Source: Rubellimicrobium sp. CFH 75288
GTDB taxonomy: Bacteria; Pseudomonadota; Alphaproteobacteria; Rhodobacterales; Rhodobacteraceae
DNA length: 64,000 bases
NCBI RefSeq assembly: GCF_009904055.1
Contig: NZ_WYDP01000005.1
Coordinates: forward strand, 310,001-374,000
Direction: 5' to 3'
In this document: piece by piece, positions 36,877 to 47,932 of the stretch
Layout of the letters: every line of letters starts with the position of its first letter
Position numbering within the stretch: the stretch's first letter is position 1
Notes under the pieces: generated by a model
The model's input: the letters and a program-made list of their open reading frames with translations, nothing else
Database searches by the model: none
What the model was told of the DNA's origin: nothing
Position numbers and translations under genes: made by a program

Positions 36877-36905
36877 TGTGATCACGCCATTTCTGCCTGT
36901 GATCG
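36877..36905. repeat. Paired TGTGATC repeats upstream of sucC
   Basis: TGTGATC occurs at 36877-36883 and again at 36899-36905, 22 bases apart (two helical turns). The first copy is part of the palindrome GTGATCAC (36878-36885). They lie in the 135-base gap before sucC, where a promoter would be needed. This could be an operator; no known regulator matched. Confidence 0.35.
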
Positions 36906-37001
36906 CGGATGGCGGATTTCGGCCGGGCGCCGGGTGAAACCCCCTGTGCGGCGCGGCCGCCCTGTCCTAAAGACGCGCCCGAGCCAGAACCGGGACCGCC
37001 C

Positions 37002-38195
37002 ATGAACATCCACGAATACCAGGCCAAGGCCCTTCTTCGCGCCGCGGGCGCCCCCGTCTCGGACGGCCGCGTCGTCATGCGCGCCGAGGAGGCCAAGACC
37101 GCCGCCGGCCAGCTCGACGGCCCCGTCTGGGTGGTCAAGGCCCAGATCCATGCCGGCGGCCGCGGCAAGGGCCGCTTCCTCGAGGCCGATGCGGGCGAGA
37201 AGGGCGGCGTGCGCCTGGCCCGCTCGGTCGAGGAGGCGGCGGCCGAGGCGCGCCGGATGCTCGGGCGCACCCTCGTGACCCAGCAGACCGGTCCCGCCGG
37301 CAAGCAGGTGGGCCGCGTCTATATCGAGGAGGGCTCCGACATCGCGCGCGAGCTCTATCTCGCGCTGCTCGTGGACCGGGGCACGTCGCGCATCGCCTTT
37401 GTCTGCTCGCAGGACGGCGGCATGGACATCGAGGAGGTGGCCCACCGCACGCCCGAACGGGTGCTCACGATCACCGTGGACCCCGCCACCGGCTACCAGC
37501 CCTTCCACGGCCGCCGCATCGCCTACGCCCTCGGGCTCGAGGGGGCGCAGGTCAAGCAATGCGTGGCGCTGATGGGCACGCTCTTCCGCCTCTTCACCGA
37601 GCGCGACATGGAGATGCTCGAGATCAACCCCCTGATCGTCACGACCTCGGGCGACCTCAGGTGCCTCGACGCCAAGATGGGCTTCGACAACAACGCCCTC
37701 TGGCGCCAGCCCGACATCCTCGCCTTGCGCGACGAGTCCGAGGAGGACCCCAAGGAGCTTGCCGCCTCCAAGTTCGACCTCAACTACATCGCGCTCGACG
37801 GCGAGATCGGCTGCATGGTCAACGGCGCGGGCCTCGCCATGGCGACCATGGACATCATCAAGCTCCACGGGGCGGAGCCCGCCAACTTCCTCGACGTGGG
37901 CGGCGGCGCCACGCGCGAGAAGGTGACGGAGGCGTTCAAGATCATCACCGCCGATCCCAACGTGAAGGGAATCCTCGTCAACATCTTCGGCGGCATCATG
38001 CGCTGCGACATCATCGCCGAGGGCATCTTGGCCGCCGTGCAGGAGGTCGGCCTGTCGGTGCCCCTCGTCGTCCGGCTCGAAGGCACCAATGTCGAGATCG
38101 GCAAGCGCATCATCCGCGAGTCGGGCCTCAACGTGATCGCCGCCGACGATCTCGCAGACGCGGCCGCCAAGATCGTGGCGGCGGTGCGGGGGTGA
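37002..38195 (+). CDS. sucC: Succinate-CoA ligase (ADP-forming) beta subunit
   Basis: A 397-residue ATP-grasp subunit that binds nucleotide and succinate. It has the canonical start [25 protein letters not shown], the [10 protein letters not shown] motif (about 205-214), [17 protein letters not shown], and the phosphohistidine-facing [16 protein letters not shown]. Length is exact for the family. Unusually, sucD is not adjacent: a sulfotransferase gene and a GT25 gene (38239-39697) separate the two subunits. Confidence 0.97.
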   Translation: MNIHEYQAKALLRAAGAPVSDGRVVMRAEEAKTAAGQLDGPVWVVKAQIHAGGRGKGRFLEADAGEKGGVRLARSVEEAAAEARRMLGRTLVTQQTGPAGKQVGRVYIEEGSDIARELYLALLVDRGTSRIAFVCSQDGGMDIEEVAHRTPERVLTITVDPATGYQPFHGRRIAYALGLEGAQVKQCVALMGTLFRLFTERDMEMLEINPLIVTTSGDLRCLDAKMGFDNNALWRQPDILALRDESEEDPKELAASKFDLNYIALDGEIGCMVNGAGLAMATMDIIKLHGAEPANFLDVGGGATREKVTEAFKIITADPNVKGILVNIFGGIMRCDIIAEGILAAVQEVGLSVPLVVRLEGTNVEIGKRIIRESGLNVIAADDLADAAAKIVAAVRG

Positions 38196-38238
38196 GAGCG
38201 CCCCGCCTCTCCGCCCCGCGCCAGCGGGAGGGCGCCCG

Positions 38239-38877
38239 ATGCCCCTGATCTGCGAGCGGCTGCGCATCGCCTATTTTCCGGTGCCCAAGGTCGCCTGCAC
38301 CTCGGCCAAGTTCGCGATGCACCGGCTGATCGCGGGGCGCCCCTTCCGCCGGGCGCGACACGGGGGCCGCCACATCCAGGCCGTCCATCCCACCACGCCG
38401 GTGGACGACGCCACCTTCGACGGGCTGCGGGGCTACTGGACCTTCGCCATCCTGCGCGATCCGCTGCGCCGGCTCGTCTCGGCCTATGCCGACAAGGCCG
38501 ACAGGCTTGCGGCCCTCGCCGAGCGGCGCGGGACGGCCGGGGCGCTGCCGGTGCGGCCCAGCCTCGAGGATTTCGCGCTCCACCTCGCCGAATACCGGCG
38601 CCGGTTCCATCTCGTGCGCCACCACACCGACCCGTTCTCGGTCTTTCTCGGCCCCTCGCTCGACCGCTTCGACGCGCTCTACCGCCTGGAGGAGATCCCC
38701 CGGCTCGAGCGCGACCTGTCCGCGCGCGCGGGCGAGGAGATCCGCCTGCCGCACCGCAATGCCTCGCCCGCGCCTCCGCCCCTGTCGCCGGCCGCGCGCG
38801 CGGCGCTGCTGCGCCATGCCGGGCCCGATTACGTGCTGCTCGGCGCCTTCTATCCCCCGCCCCCGGATGCCGCCTGA
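38239..38877 (+). CDS. Sulfotransferase-family protein
   Basis: A 212-residue protein. It has [19 protein letters not shown] near the N-terminus, matching the 5'-phosphosulfate-binding loop of carbohydrate sulfotransferases (sulfotransfer_2 type). [18 protein letters not shown] (about 74-91) matches the 3'-phosphate-binding motif for PAPS. It would transfer sulfate to a glycan or similar acceptor. The GT25-like gene follows within eight bases. The two interrupt the sucC-sucD pair. Confidence 0.82.
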   Translation: MPLICERLRIAYFPVPKVACTSAKFAMHRLIAGRPFRRARHGGRHIQAVHPTTPVDDATFDGLRGYWTFAILRDPLRRLVSAYADKADRLAALAERRGTAGALPVRPSLEDFALHLAEYRRRFHLVRHHTDPFSVFLGPSLDRFDALYRLEEIPRLERDLSARAGEEIRLPHRNASPAPPPLSPAARAALLRHAGPDYVLLGAFYPPPPDAA

Positions 38878-38884
38878 CCGTCCC

Positions 38885-39697
38885 ATGCGCACAGCCGCCG
38901 CCCCTTGCGCCGAGATCCGGGTGATCCACCTCGCCCGCGCCCAAACGCGCCGCGCCCGTCTCGAGGCGCAGCTCGACCGCCTGGGCCTTTCGGCCGCGGG
39001 CTGGGGGGGCGTGGACGGGCGCGACCCGGCCTGCGCCGCGCGGCTCGCCGCCCTGCCCGACCGCGGCCCCTGGGGGGCGCTCGACGCCCATGCGAAGGGA
39101 TGCCTGCTGTCCCATCTCGATGCGCTCGCGGCCTTTCTCGACGGCCCCGCGGGGCATCTCTGCGTGCTCGAGGATGACGCGCTGATCGCCGACGACCTCC
39201 CCCTGTGGCTCGGGGACCTGTCCTGGTGGCCGCCGGGGGCCGATCTCGTGAAGATCGAGCGCTGGCGCGATCCCCGGCTCATCCTGGTGATGGACCGGCC
39301 CGGACGGGTCCATCGCGGCCGACAGATCCGGCGGCTGCGGTCGCGCCATTCGGGCAGCGCGGGCTATCTCGTCACGCGCGACGCCGCGCGCCGCATCCTC
39401 GCGCACCGCCCGCTCGACCTGCCAGCCGACCATCTGCTGTTCAACCCCGCCGTCTCGCCCCTCGCGCGCGGGCTCCGCATCCACCAGGTCGCGCCCGCCC
39501 TGGTCGAGCAGACCGACGACCCCGCCGCCCCGCCGCCTCCGCCCCGCCGCCCGCGCCCCTGGCGGCAGGCGCTGCGCCGCGGCGCGGCCGAACTGACCGT
39601 CCTCGCCGCCCTGCCGCGCCTGGCCGCGGGCCGCGCGGCGCTTGTCCGCATCCCCTGGGCCAGCCGCGCCGCGGCGCCCGACGCCCCCCTGTCCTGA
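38885..39697 (+). CDS. Glycosyltransferase family 25 (LPS-type) protein
   Basis: A 270-residue protein with the GT25 pattern. [20 protein letters not shown] is at the N-terminus, then [14 protein letters not shown] (about 76-89), [12 protein letters not shown] (about 97-108, the DxD-like motif) and [18 protein letters not shown]25 enzymes include LPS galactosyltransferases. The last 45 residues are Arg/Ala/Pro-rich. An upstream in-frame ATG at 38867 would overlap the sulfotransferase gene. Together with that gene it suggests modification of a surface glycan. Confidence 0.82.
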   Translation: MRTAAAPCAEIRVIHLARAQTRRARLEAQLDRLGLSAAGWGGVDGRDPACAARLAALPDRGPWGALDAHAKGCLLSHLDALAAFLDGPAGHLCVLEDDALIADDLPLWLGDLSWWPPGADLVKIERWRDPRLILVMDRPGRVHRGRQIRRLRSRHSGSAGYLVTRDAARRILAHRPLDLPADHLLFNPAVSPLARGLRIHQVAPALVEQTDDPAAPPPPPRRPRPWRQALRRGAAELTVLAALPRLAAGRAALVRIPWASRAAAPDAPLS

Positions 39698-39708
39698 CCG
39701 GAGCATCC

Positions 39709-40593
39709 ATGGCCATCCTCGTCGACGAGACCACCCGCGTGATCACCCAGGGCTTCACCGGCTCGCAGGGGACGTTCCACTCCGAACAGGCCATCGCCTA
39801 CGGCACGCGCATGGTGGGCGGCGTCACGCCAGGCAAGGGCGGATCGACCCATCTGGGCCTGCCCGTCTTCGACACCGTCCGCGAGGCGCGCGAGGCCACG
39901 GGCGCGGACGCCTCCGCCATCTACGTCCCTCCCCCCTTCGCCGCCGACTCGATCCTCGAGGCGATCGACGCCGGCATCCCCCTCGTCGTCTGCATCACCG
40001 AAGGCATCCCCGTCCTCGACATGATGCGCGTCAAGCGCGCGCTGCAGGGGTCCGGCACCCGGCTCATCGGACCGAACTGCCCCGGCATCCTCACCCCCGG
40101 CGCCTGCAAGATCGGGATCATGCCCGGCTCCATCTTCTCGCGCGGCAAGGTGGGGGTGGTCTCCCGCTCGGGCACGCTGACCTACGAGGCGGTCAAGCAG
40201 ACCACCGATGTGGGCCTCGGCCAGTCCACCGCCGTGGGCATCGGCGGCGACCCGATCAAGGGGACCGAGCATATCGACATCCTCGAGATGTTCCTCGCCG
40301 ACCCCGAGACGGAGGCCATCATCATGATCGGCGAGATCGGCGGCACCGCCGAGGAGGAGGCGGCCGAGTTCCTCGCCTCCGAGCGGCGGGCGGGGCGCTG
40401 GAAGCCGACCGCGGGCTTCATCGCCGGCCGCACCGCGCCGAAGGGCCGCCGCATGGGCCATGCCGGCGCCATCGTCTCGGGCGGCCAGGGCGACGCCGAA
40501 TCCAAGATCGAGGCCATGAAGCGGGCCGGCATCACCGTCGCCGACAGCCCGGCCGAGCTGGGCCGCGCCGTCCGGGAGGCCATGTCCCGATGA
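39709..40593 (+). CDS. sucD: Succinate-CoA ligase (ADP-forming) alpha subunit
   Basis: A 294-residue subunit carrying the CoA site and active-site histidine. Motifs are [19 protein letters not shown] (CoA loop), [39 protein letters not shown], and the phosphorylated His in [11 protein letters not shown] (about 246-256). Its stop overlaps the ATG of a methyltransferase gene (ATGA). Confidence 0.97.
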   Translation: MAILVDETTRVITQGFTGSQGTFHSEQAIAYGTRMVGGVTPGKGGSTHLGLPVFDTVREAREATGADASAIYVPPPFAADSILEAIDAGIPLVVCITEGIPVLDMMRVKRALQGSGTRLIGPNCPGILTPGACKIGIMPGSIFSRGKVGVVSRSGTLTYEAVKQTTDVGLGQSTAVGIGGDPIKGTEHIDILEMFLADPETEAIIMIGEIGGTAEEEAAEFLASERRAGRWKPTAGFIAGRTAPKGRRMGHAGAIVSGGQGDAESKIEAMKRAGITVADSPAELGRAVREAMSR

Positions 40594-41537
40594 GCCTTGC
40601 CCCCCTCACCCCGGCCGATCCGGTCCGCCTGCGCGTGCTCCGCGACTGGCGCCGCCCGGACGCGGCGGGGCCCGAGGGGGGATGGAGGCTCCACTGGCGC
40701 GAGGCCGAGGGCTGGGGCCAGATCCTGCCCCGCCCCACGCCCGAGGAGGCCGCGCACCACCATGCGGTGCCCGACTACTACACCCACGGCGCGCGCGAGG
40801 CCGCCCCGCCCCTCGCCGGACCGGCCCGGGCGCTGCGGCATGCGGCCTGGCGGCTCGACCGCGGGGCCGAGGCCGATGCCGCCTGGTGGAGCGCCGCGCT
40901 TGGGCCCGCGCCCCTGCGGGTGCTCGAGATGGGGTGCGGCGACGGCGCGACGCTGCGCCTGCTTGCCGGTCTCGGCCATCGCGTCGAAGGGGTGGAGCCC
41001 GACCCCGAGGCCGCCGCGCGGGCGCAGGCGGCGGGCATCCCCGTCCGGTCCGGCACGGCCGAGGCGCCGCCCGAGGGGTTGCGGGGGCCCTTCGACGCCA
41101 TCCTGCTTCTGCACGTGCTCGAGCATTGCCTCGACCCGGCCGCGGCGCTCGTCAACCTGCGCGCTCTGGCCGCGCCGGGGGCCCGCCTGGTGGTCGAGGT
41201 GCCCAACAATGCCTGCTGGGGAGCACGGATCTTCGCCGCCTCCTGGCACTGGCTCGACGTGCCGCGGCACGTCAACTTCTTCACCCCGCGGAGCCTAGAG
41301 GCGCTTCTGCGCGACACCGGCTGGCACCCGCAGGAGACGGCGTTCTGGGGCTATGCGCGCCAGTTCGGCCCCGACTGGCGGGACGCCCAGGCGCGGATCG
41401 GCGCCGCACTGGGCTGCGGCCGGGGCGGCGCGCGCTGGCGCTATGCGCTCCTGCTCGCGCTGAGCGGGCTGGCCCCGCCGGCGCGCAAGTACGATTCGGT
41501 CCGCATCCTCGCCCGTCCTGCAGGGGGTTCCGCATGA
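40590..41537 (+). CDS. Class I SAM-dependent methyltransferase
   Basis: A 315-residue protein. An N-terminal segment of about 95 residues ([11 protein letters not shown]) precedes the Rossmann fold with motif [18 protein letters not shown] (about 110-126) and [23 protein letters not shown] (motif IV region) and [22 protein letters not shown] complete the pattern of UbiG/Methyltransf_23-type enzymes often tied to glycan or lipid modification. It is coupled to sucD by a four-base overlap and precedes sucA by 141 bases. The substrate is unknown. Confidence 0.85.
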   Translation: MSLAPLTPADPVRLRVLRDWRRPDAAGPEGGWRLHWREAEGWGQILPRPTPEEAAHHHAVPDYYTHGAREAAPPLAGPARALRHAAWRLDRGAEADAAWWSAALGPAPLRVLEMGCGDGATLRLLAGLGHRVEGVEPDPEAAARAQAAGIPVRSGTAEAPPEGLRGPFDAILLLHVLEHCLDPAAALVNLRALAAPGARLVVEVPNNACWGARIFAASWHWLDVPRHVNFFTPRSLEALLRDTGWHPQETAFWGYARQFGPDWRDAQARIGAALGCGRGGARWRYALLLALSGLAPPARKYDSVRILARPAGGSA

Positions 41538-41678
41538 CACCCCCTTTGATTCGCGTGGCCCGCGCGCCACATCCAAGCCCGTTGCACGAAACGGCCCCGG
41601 TGCGCGCGGTGCCCTCACACATCGTTAACCCTTTCCTGCCATCTCTCCCCCTGCGCACCTTCCGCCCGAGGTGATCCC

Positions 41679-44627
41679 ATGACCGACCAGCCGTCCAACG
41701 ACCAGTTCCGCGCCTCCTCCTTCCTCCAGGGGGCCAACGCCCCCTATGTGGAGGCGCTGCACCGCCGCTTCGAGGCGGACCCCTCCTCCGTGGAGGAGTC
41801 CTGGCGCGCCTTCTTCGACGCCCTGCGCGAGCCGGCGCCCGCGGGTCCGTCCTGGGCGCGGGCCGACTGGCCGCCCGTGCCCGCGGACGACACCCTCGCC
41901 GCCCTGACCGGCCAGTGGGACGAGGCGCCGGCCGCCGCCCGGCGGGCGGAGGACCGGCTGCGCGAGAAGGCCGCCGCGGGGGGCGTGGGCCTGTCGGAGG
42001 CGCAGGTCCGCCAGGCGGTGCTCGACTCCATCCGCGCGCTCATGCTGATCCGCGCCTACCGCATCCGCGGCCACCTGATCGCCGATCTCGACCCGCTCGG
42101 GATGCGCGAGGTCAAGCCCCATCCCGAGCTCGACCCCGCCTCCTACGGCTTCACCGCCGCCGACATGGACCGGCCCATCTTCATCGACAACGTGCTCGGG
42201 CTCGAGCATGCGACGATGCGCCAGATCCTCGAGATCGTGCGCCGCACCTATTGCGGCACCTTCGCGCTCCAGTTCATGCACATCTCCGACCCCGAACAGG
42301 CCCAGTGGCTCAAGGAGCGGATCGAGGGCTACGGCAAGGAGATCACCTTCACGCAGCGCGGCCGCAAGGCGATCCTCAACAAGCTCGTCGAGGCCGAGGG
42401 CTTCGAGAAGTTCCTCCACGTCAAGTACACCGGCACCAAGCGCTTCGGGCTCGACGGCGCCGAGGCGCTGATCCCCGCCATGGAGCAGATCATCAAGCGC
42501 GGCGGCGCGCTGGGGGTGGAGGAGATCGTCATCGGCATGCCCCATCGCGGCCGGCTCAACGTGCTGGCCAACGTCATGGGCAAGCCCTATCGCGCCATCT
42601 TCCACGAGTTCCAGGGCGGCTCCTTCAAGCCCGACGACGTGGACGGATCGGGCGACGTCAAGTACCATCTCGGGGCCTCGTCGGACCGCGAGTTCGACGG
42701 CAACAGCGTGCACCTGTCGCTGACCGCCAACCCCTCGCATCTCGAGGCGGTCAACCCCGTCGTCCTCGGCAAGGCGCGCGCCAAGCAGGACCAGCGCGCC
42801 GACACCGAGCGGCGGCGCGTGCTGCCCATCCTGCTGCACGGGGACGCGGCCTTCGCGGGTCAGGGGATCGTGGCCGAATGCTTCGGCCTGTCGGGCCTCA
42901 AGGGCCACCGGACCGGGGGCACCATCCATGTCGTGGTGAACAACCAGATCGGCTTCACCACGGCCCCGCACTTCTCGCGCTCCTCGCCCTATCCGACCGA
43001 CATCGCGCTGATGGTCGAGGCGCCGATCTTCCACGTCAACGGCGACGACCCCGAGGCGGTGGTCCACGCCGCCAAGGTCGCCACCGAGTTCCGCCAGCGC
43101 TTCGGCAAGGACGTGGTCATCGACATCTTCTGCTACCGCCGGTTCGGCCACAACGAGGGCGACGAGCCCATGTTCACGAACCCCGCGATGTACAACCGCA
43201 TCAAGCGGCAGAAGACGACGCTCACCCTCTATTCCGAGCGCCTCGTGCGCGAGGGGCTGATCCCCGAGGGCGAGGTCGAGGAGATGAAGGCCCAGTTCCA
43301 GGCCCGCCTCAACGAGGAGTTCGAGGCCGGCAAGACCTTCCGGCCGAACAAGGCCGACTGGCTCGACGGGCGCTGGGCCCATCTGGACCGCCAGAGCGAC
43401 AGCGCCTACGACCCCGGCCGCACCGCCATCGCCCCCGAGACCCTGTCCCGGATCGGCCGCGCTCTGACCACGGTGCCCGAGGGCTTTGCGCTGCACCGCA
43501 CGATCGAGCGTCTGCTCGAGGCCAAGCGCGGGATGTTCGCCACCGGCGAGGGCTTCGACTGGGCCACGGGCGAGGCGCTGGCTTTCGGCTCGCTGCTGCT
43601 CGAGGGTTTCCCCGTCCGCCTTGCCGGGCAGGACTCGATCCGCGGCACCTTCTCGCAGCGCCATTCGGCCTTCATCCACCAGGAGACCGAGGAGCGCTAT
43701 TTCCCGCTCAACCACATCGCGGAGGGGCAGGCGCGCTACGAGGTCATCGATTCGATGCTCTCCGAATTCGCGGTCCTCGGCTTCGAATACGGCTACTCGC
43801 TGGCCGAGCCCAACGCGCTCGTGCTGTGGGAGGCGCAGTTCGGCGACTTCGCCAACGGCGCGCAGGTGATGTTCGACCAGTTCATCTCCTCGGGCGAGGC
43901 CAAGTGGCTGCGCATGTCGGGCCTCGTGATGCTCCTGCCCCACGGATTCGAGGGGCAGGGCCCCGAGCATTCCTCCGCGCGGCTCGAGCGGTTCCTCCAG
44001 ATGAGCGCGGGCGACAACTGGATCGTGGCCAACTGCACGACGCCGGCCAACTACTTCCACATCCTGCGCCGGCAGCTGCACCGCAACTTCCGCAAGCCGC
44101 TCGTGCTGATGACGCCCAAGAGCCTCCTGCGCCACAGGCTCGCCGTCTCGCGGGCCGAGGACTTCACCACCGGCTCCTCCTTCCACCGGGTGCTCTGGGA
44201 CGACGCGGAGAAGGGCAACTCGCAGTTCCGCCTGCGCCCCGACGCCGAGATCCGCCGCGTCGTGCTCTGCTCGGGCAAGGTCTATTACGACCTGCTCGAG
44301 CAGCGCGACGCGCGCGGTCTCGACGACATCTACCTGCTGCGGGTCGAGCAGTTCTATCCCTTCCCGGCCATGTCCCTCGTCAAGGAGCTCAGCCGCTTCA
44401 AGGGCGCCGAGGTGGTCTGGTGCCAGGAAGAGCCCAAGAACCAGGGGGCGTGGAGCTTCATCGAGCCCAATCTCGAATGGGTGCTCGGCCGGATCGAGGC
44501 CGCCACGCGCCGGCCCGCCTATGTCGGCCGCGCCGCCTCGGCGAGTCCCGCCACAGGCCTCGCCTCCAGCCACAAGCAGCAGCAGGACGCCCTCGTGGAC
44601 GAGGCGCTGACCATCAAGGGGAACTGA
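41679..44627 (+). CDS. sucA: 2-oxoglutarate dehydrogenase E1 component
   Basis: A 982-residue thiamine-diphosphate enzyme that decarboxylates 2-oxoglutarate and passes the succinyl group to E2. The N-terminal [21 protein letters not shown] docks to E2. Core motifs are [18 protein letters not shown] (His of the active site), [18 protein letters not shown], the ThDP motif [14 protein letters not shown], and later [19 protein letters not shown] with [20 protein letters not shown] (split at the PEH motif). Length is typical (about 930-990). The E2 gene begins four bases after the stop. Confidence 0.97.
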   Translation: MTDQPSNDQFRASSFLQGANAPYVEALHRRFEADPSSVEESWRAFFDALREPAPAGPSWARADWPPVPADDTLAALTGQWDEAPAAARRAEDRLREKAAAGGVGLSEAQVRQAVLDSIRALMLIRAYRIRGHLIADLDPLGMREVKPHPELDPASYGFTAADMDRPIFIDNVLGLEHATMRQILEIVRRTYCGTFALQFMHISDPEQAQWLKERIEGYGKEITFTQRGRKAILNKLVEAEGFEKFLHVKYTGTKRFGLDGAEALIPAMEQIIKRGGALGVEEIVIGMPHRGRLNVLANVMGKPYRAIFHEFQGGSFKPDDVDGSGDVKYHLGASSDREFDGNSVHLSLTANPSHLEAVNPVVLGKARAKQDQRADTERRRVLPILLHGDAAFAGQGIVAECFGLSGLKGHRTGGTIHVVVNNQIGFTTAPHFSRSSPYPTDIALMVEAPIFHVNGDDPEAVVHAAKVATEFRQRFGKDVVIDIFCYRRFGHNEGDEPMFTNPAMYNRIKRQKTTLTLYSERLVREGLIPEGEVEEMKAQFQARLNEEFEAGKTFRPNKADWLDGRWAHLDRQSDSAYDPGRTAIAPETLSRIGRALTTVPEGFALHRTIERLLEAKRGMFATGEGFDWATGEALAFGSLLLEGFPVRLAGQDSIRGTFSQRHSAFIHQETEERYFPLNHIAEGQARYEVIDSMLSEFAVLGFEYGYSLAEPNALVLWEAQFGDFANGAQVMFDQFISSGEAKWLRMSGLVMLLPHGFEGQGPEHSSARLERFLQMSAGDNWIVANCTTPANYFHILRRQLHRNFRKPLVLMTPKSLLRHRLAVSRAEDFTTGSSFHRVLWDDAEKGNSQFRLRPDAEIRRVVLCSGKVYYDLLEQRDARGLDDIYLLRVEQFYPFPAMSLVKELSRFKGAEVVWCQEEPKNQGAWSFIEPNLEWVLGRIEAATRRPAYVGRAASASPATGLASSHKQQQDALVDEALTIKGN

Positions 44628-44631
44628 GAAC

Positions 44632-45879
44632 ATGACGATCGAGGTCCGCGTGCCCGCCCTGGGCGAGAGCGTCACGGAGGCGACCGTCGCCACCTGGTTC
44701 AAGAAGCCGGGCGACGCCGTCGCCGCCGACGAGATGCTCTGCGAGCTCGAGACCGACAAGGTCACGGTCGAGGTGCCCGCCCCCGCCTCGGGCACGCTGG
44801 GAGAGCTGGTTGCCGCCGAGGGCGCGACGGTCGGCCCCAACGCCCTTCTGGCCACCATCGCCGAGGGCGAGGCCGCGGCAACCCCCGCCCCCGACAAGCC
44901 CGCCGACAAGCCCGCGCCCGAGGCCGCGCCGACCGGTCCCGGTGCGGACCATGGCGGCGAGGCCCCGGCCGAGGCCGCCCGCGCCCCCCGCGCGGACGTG
45001 GAGGACGCCCCCTCCGCCCGCCGCCTGATGGCCGAGAACGACCTGTCCCGCGATGCGGTCGAGGGCACGGGCCGCGACGGCCGGGTGATGAAGGAGGACG
45101 TCCTGCGCGCCCTCGAGGCGCCGCGCCCCGCGCCCCAGCCCGCCCAGGCGCCCCGCGCCCCCGTCCCGGCCGAGGATGCCGCGCGCGAGGAGCGCGTGCG
45201 CATGACGCGCCTGCGCCAGACCATCGCCCGCCGCCTCAAGGAGGCGCAGAACACCGCAGCGATGCTGACGACCTACAACGAGGCCGACATGAGCGCGATT
45301 ATGGCGCTCCGGGCCGAGTACAAGGACGCCTTCGAGAAGAAGCACAAGGTCAAGCTGGGCTTCATGTCCTTCTTCGTGAAGGCCTGCGTCCACGCCCTTC
45401 TGGAGGTGCCCGAGGTCAACGCCGAGATCGACGGCGACGAGATCGTCTACAAGCGCTACGTCCACATGGGGGTGGCCGTGGGCACGCCCACGGGCCTCGT
45501 GGTGCCCGTGGTCCGCGACGCGCAGGACAAGAGCTTCGCCCGGATCGAGAAGGAGATCGCCGAGCTCGGCGCCCGCGCCCGCGACGGCAAGCTCGCCATG
45601 GCCGACATGCAGGGCGGAACCTTCACGATCAGCAATGGCGGCGTCTACGGCAGCCTGATGTCCTCGCCGATCCTGAACCCGCCCCAGTCCGGCATCCTCG
45701 GGATGCACAAGATCCAGGAGCGGCCCGTGGTCGTCGGCGGCCAGATCGTCGCCCGGCCCATGATGTATCTCGCGCTGAGCTACGACCACCGCATCGTGGA
45801 CGGCAAGGGCGCCGTGACCTTCCTCGTCCGCGTCAAGGAGGCGCTCGAGGACCCGCGCCGGCTGCTGATGGACCTGTGA
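44632..45879 (+). CDS. sucB: 2-oxoglutarate dehydrogenase E2 (dihydrolipoyl succinyltransferase)
   Basis: A 415-residue E2 subunit, core of the 2-oxoglutarate dehydrogenase complex. The single lipoyl domain (1-77) has the attachment Lys in [11 protein letters not shown] (about residue 43). An Ala/Pro-rich linker follows, then a peripheral subunit-binding domain ([13 protein letters not shown]...[11 protein letters not shown], about 123-160). The catalytic domain ends with [16 protein letters not shown], which holds the catalytic His and Asp. It is followed by two small genes before lpd. Confidence 0.97.
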   Translation: MTIEVRVPALGESVTEATVATWFKKPGDAVAADEMLCELETDKVTVEVPAPASGTLGELVAAEGATVGPNALLATIAEGEAAATPAPDKPADKPAPEAAPTGPGADHGGEAPAEAARAPRADVEDAPSARRLMAENDLSRDAVEGTGRDGRVMKEDVLRALEAPRPAPQPAQAPRAPVPAEDAAREERVRMTRLRQTIARRLKEAQNTAAMLTTYNEADMSAIMALRAEYKDAFEKKHKVKLGFMSFFVKACVHALLEVPEVNAEIDGDEIVYKRYVHMGVAVGTPTGLVVPVVRDAQDKSFARIEKEIAELGARARDGKLAMADMQGGTFTISNGGVYGSLMSSPILNPPQSGILGMHKIQERPVVVGGQIVARPMMYLALSYDHRIVDGKGAVTFLVRVKEALEDPRRLLMDL

Positions 45880-45883
45880 CGCC

Positions 45884-46126
45884 ATGCAGATCCTCTGCCA
45901 GATCGACACGACCGACTACGAGGGCTGGCGGCGCGCCTTCGATGCGGACGCACCGCGCCGGATGGAGGCGGGGCTGACCCTTCTCCAGATCTGGCGCGAC
46001 GCGGACGCGCGCAGCCGGGTGCTCCTGCTCCTCGAGGCCAACGACCGCCCCCTGGCCGAGGAATGGCTCCGGCGCGAGGGCGGCTTCGGCGGGCCCATGA
46101 CCGCCACCTTCCTGGAGTTCGCGTGA
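45884..46126 (+). CDS. Conserved small protein between sucB and lpd
   Basis: An 80-residue protein beginning MQILCQIDTTDYEGWRRAFD. The strand-helix-strand pattern, the DYxxWRxxFD start and the AEEWLRREG...PMTATFLEF end resemble small dimeric ferredoxin-like (ABM/DUF-type) domains, but no family is assigned with certainty. It lies four bases after sucB and one base before the MAPEG gene's GTG, so it is firmly embedded in the 2-oxoglutarate dehydrogenase gene run. Confidence 0.75.
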   Translation: MQILCQIDTTDYEGWRRAFDADAPRRMEAGLTLLQIWRDADARSRVLLLLEANDRPLAEEWLRREGGFGGPMTATFLEFA

Positions 46127-46127
46127 C

Positions 46128-46523
46128 GTGACCGAGATCGTCGTCCTGATCCTCGCCGCCCTGGTCCAGTTCCTTCATATCGGGATCACGGGCTATCTGC
46201 TGAACCGCACGCGCGAGGGGCGCGACTGGAACGCCTCGCCCCGCGACAAGCCGCGCCCGCAGCCCAAGGACGCCTACGAGGGCCGGGCCGAGCGCGCCTC
46301 CCAGAACCACCAGCAGGCGCTGCTGCTCTTCGCCATCGCCGTCTTCGCGGTGACGGCCACCGGCTCGGCCTCGGGGCTGACGGCGCTTGCGGCCTGGGCC
46401 TTCCTGCTCGCGCGGCTCCTCTATATCCCGGCCTATCTGCTGGGCTGGAATCCCTGGCGTTCGGTGATCTGGCTCGTGGGCTTCGCCGCGACGGGCCTCA
46501 TGCTCCTCGTCGCCCTGTTCTGA
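46128..46523 (+). CDS. MAPEG-family membrane protein
   Basis: A 131-residue protein with four hydrophobic helices and the MAPEG motif [20 protein letters not shown] (about 63-82); the usual Asn is kept but the usual Glu is Gln. MAPEG proteins include microsomal glutathione transferases. Bacterial members of this subtype are mostly uncharacterised. The start is GTG one base after the previous stop; lpd follows ten bases later. Why it is inside the lpd region is unknown. Confidence 0.82.
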   Translation: MTEIVVLILAALVQFLHIGITGYLLNRTREGRDWNASPRDKPRPQPKDAYEGRAERASQNHQQALLLFAIAVFAVTATGSASGLTALAAWAFLLARLLYIPAYLLGWNPWRSVIWLVGFAATGLMLLVALF

Positions 46524-46533
46524 AGGCTTTGTC

Positions 46534-47922
46534 ATGGCTCAGTACGACCTCATCGTGATCGGCGCCGGCCCCGGCGGCTATGTCTGCGCGATCCGCGCCG
46601 CGCAGCTCGGCCTCCGCGTCGCCGTGGCCGAGGGGCGCGAGACGCTGGGGGGCACCTGCCTCAACGTGGGCTGCATCCCTTCCAAGGCGCTCCTGCACGC
46701 GACCCACTCGCTTCACGAGGCGCAGGCGAACTTCGCCCGGATGGGCCTCCGGGTCGCTCCGCCCGAGGTCGACTGGCCGGCCATGCTCGCCTACAAGGAC
46801 GGGGTGATCGCCCAGAACACGGGCGGCATCGAGTTCCTGTTCAAGAAGAACGGGATCGACTGGCTCAGGGGCTGGGCCTCCATCCCCGAGGCGGGCCGCG
46901 TCGCCGTGGGCGAGACCACCCACGAGGCCAGGGCCATCGTGATCGCCACGGGCTCGGAGGCGAGCACGCTCCCCGGCGTTTCCCTCGACGAGGAGGTGGT
47001 CGTCTCTTCCACCGGCGCGCTCGCGCTTCCGGCGATCCCCCGCCGCCTCGCCGTGATCGGCGCGGGCGTGATCGGGCTCGAGATGGGGTCGGTCTATGCC
47101 CGCCTCGGCGCCGAGGTGACGGTGCTCGAATACCTTGACGCGATCACCCCCGGCATGGACGGCGAGGTAAGCAAGCAGTTCCAGCGGCTTCTCCAGAAGC
47201 AGGGGCTGAAGTTCGTCCTCGGCACCGCCGTCCGGTCGGTCGAGCGGCACGACGGCGGCGCGGTCGTCACCCACCAGCCCCGCAAGTCCAACGAGCCTGC
47301 CACGCTCGAGGCCGACGTGGTCCTCGTCGCCACCGGGCGCAAGCCCTTCGTCAAGGGCCTCGGGCTCGAGGCGCTGGGGGTGGAGATGACGCCGCGGGGC
47401 CAGATCGCCACCGATGCCCGCTACGAGACCTCGGTCCGGGGCATCCACGCCATCGGCGACGTGCGCGAGGGGCCGATGCTCGCCCACAAGGCCGAGGACG
47501 AGGGGATGGCCGTGGCCGAGATCCTCGCCGGCCGGCACGGGCACGTGAATTACGGCGTCATCCCGTCCGTCATCTACACCACGCCCGAGGTCGCGACCCT
47601 GGGCCTGACCGAGGAGGCGCTCAAGGCCGAGGGACGCGCCTACCGGGCGGGCCGGTTCCCCTTCATGGGCAACGGGCGCGCCAAGGCCGTCTTCCAGGGC
47701 GAGGGCTTCGTCAAGATCCTCGCCGATGCCGCGACCGACCGCATCCTCGGCGCCCACATCGTCGGCCCCATGGCGGGCGACCTGATCCACGAGGTCGCGG
47801 TCGCCATGGAGTTCGGCGCCTCGGCCGAGGACCTTGCGCGGACCTGCCACGCCCACCCCACCTTCTCCGAGGCCGTGCGCGAGGCGGCGCTGGCCTGCGG
47901 GGACGGCGCCATCCACGCCTGA
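46534..47922 (+). CDS. lpd: Dihydrolipoyl dehydrogenase (E3)
   Basis: A 462-residue FAD/NAD disulfide oxidoreductase that reoxidises the lipoyl group of E2. The FAD motif is [18 protein letters not shown]. The redox disulfide is in [16 protein letters not shown] (about 40-55). The NAD Rossmann motif is [19 protein letters not shown], and the second FAD motif is IHAIGDV. The C-terminal His-Glu pair is in [14 protein letters not shown]. Placement after sucAB indicates service to 2-oxoglutarate dehydrogenase, though E3 may also serve other complexes. Confidence 0.96.
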   Translation: MAQYDLIVIGAGPGGYVCAIRAAQLGLRVAVAEGRETLGGTCLNVGCIPSKALLHATHSLHEAQANFARMGLRVAPPEVDWPAMLAYKDGVIAQNTGGIEFLFKKNGIDWLRGWASIPEAGRVAVGETTHEARAIVIATGSEASTLPGVSLDEEVVVSSTGALALPAIPRRLAVIGAGVIGLEMGSVYARLGAEVTVLEYLDAITPGMDGEVSKQFQRLLQKQGLKFVLGTAVRSVERHDGGAVVTHQPRKSNEPATLEADVVLVATGRKPFVKGLGLEALGVEMTPRGQIATDARYETSVRGIHAIGDVREGPMLAHKAEDEGMAVAEILAGRHGHVNYGVIPSVIYTTPEVATLGLTEEALKAEGRAYRAGRFPFMGNGRAKAVFQGEGFVKILADAATDRILGAHIVGPMAGDLIHEVAVAMEFGASAEDLARTCHAHPTFSEAVREAALACGDGAIHA

Positions 47923-47932
47923 GGGCGCGGCC

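Noticed and set aside
41625-45254. 1209-codon minus-strand open frame
   Set aside because: It lies opposite sucA and sucB, both unambiguous. Composition is that of a GC-rich shadow with no domain pattern.
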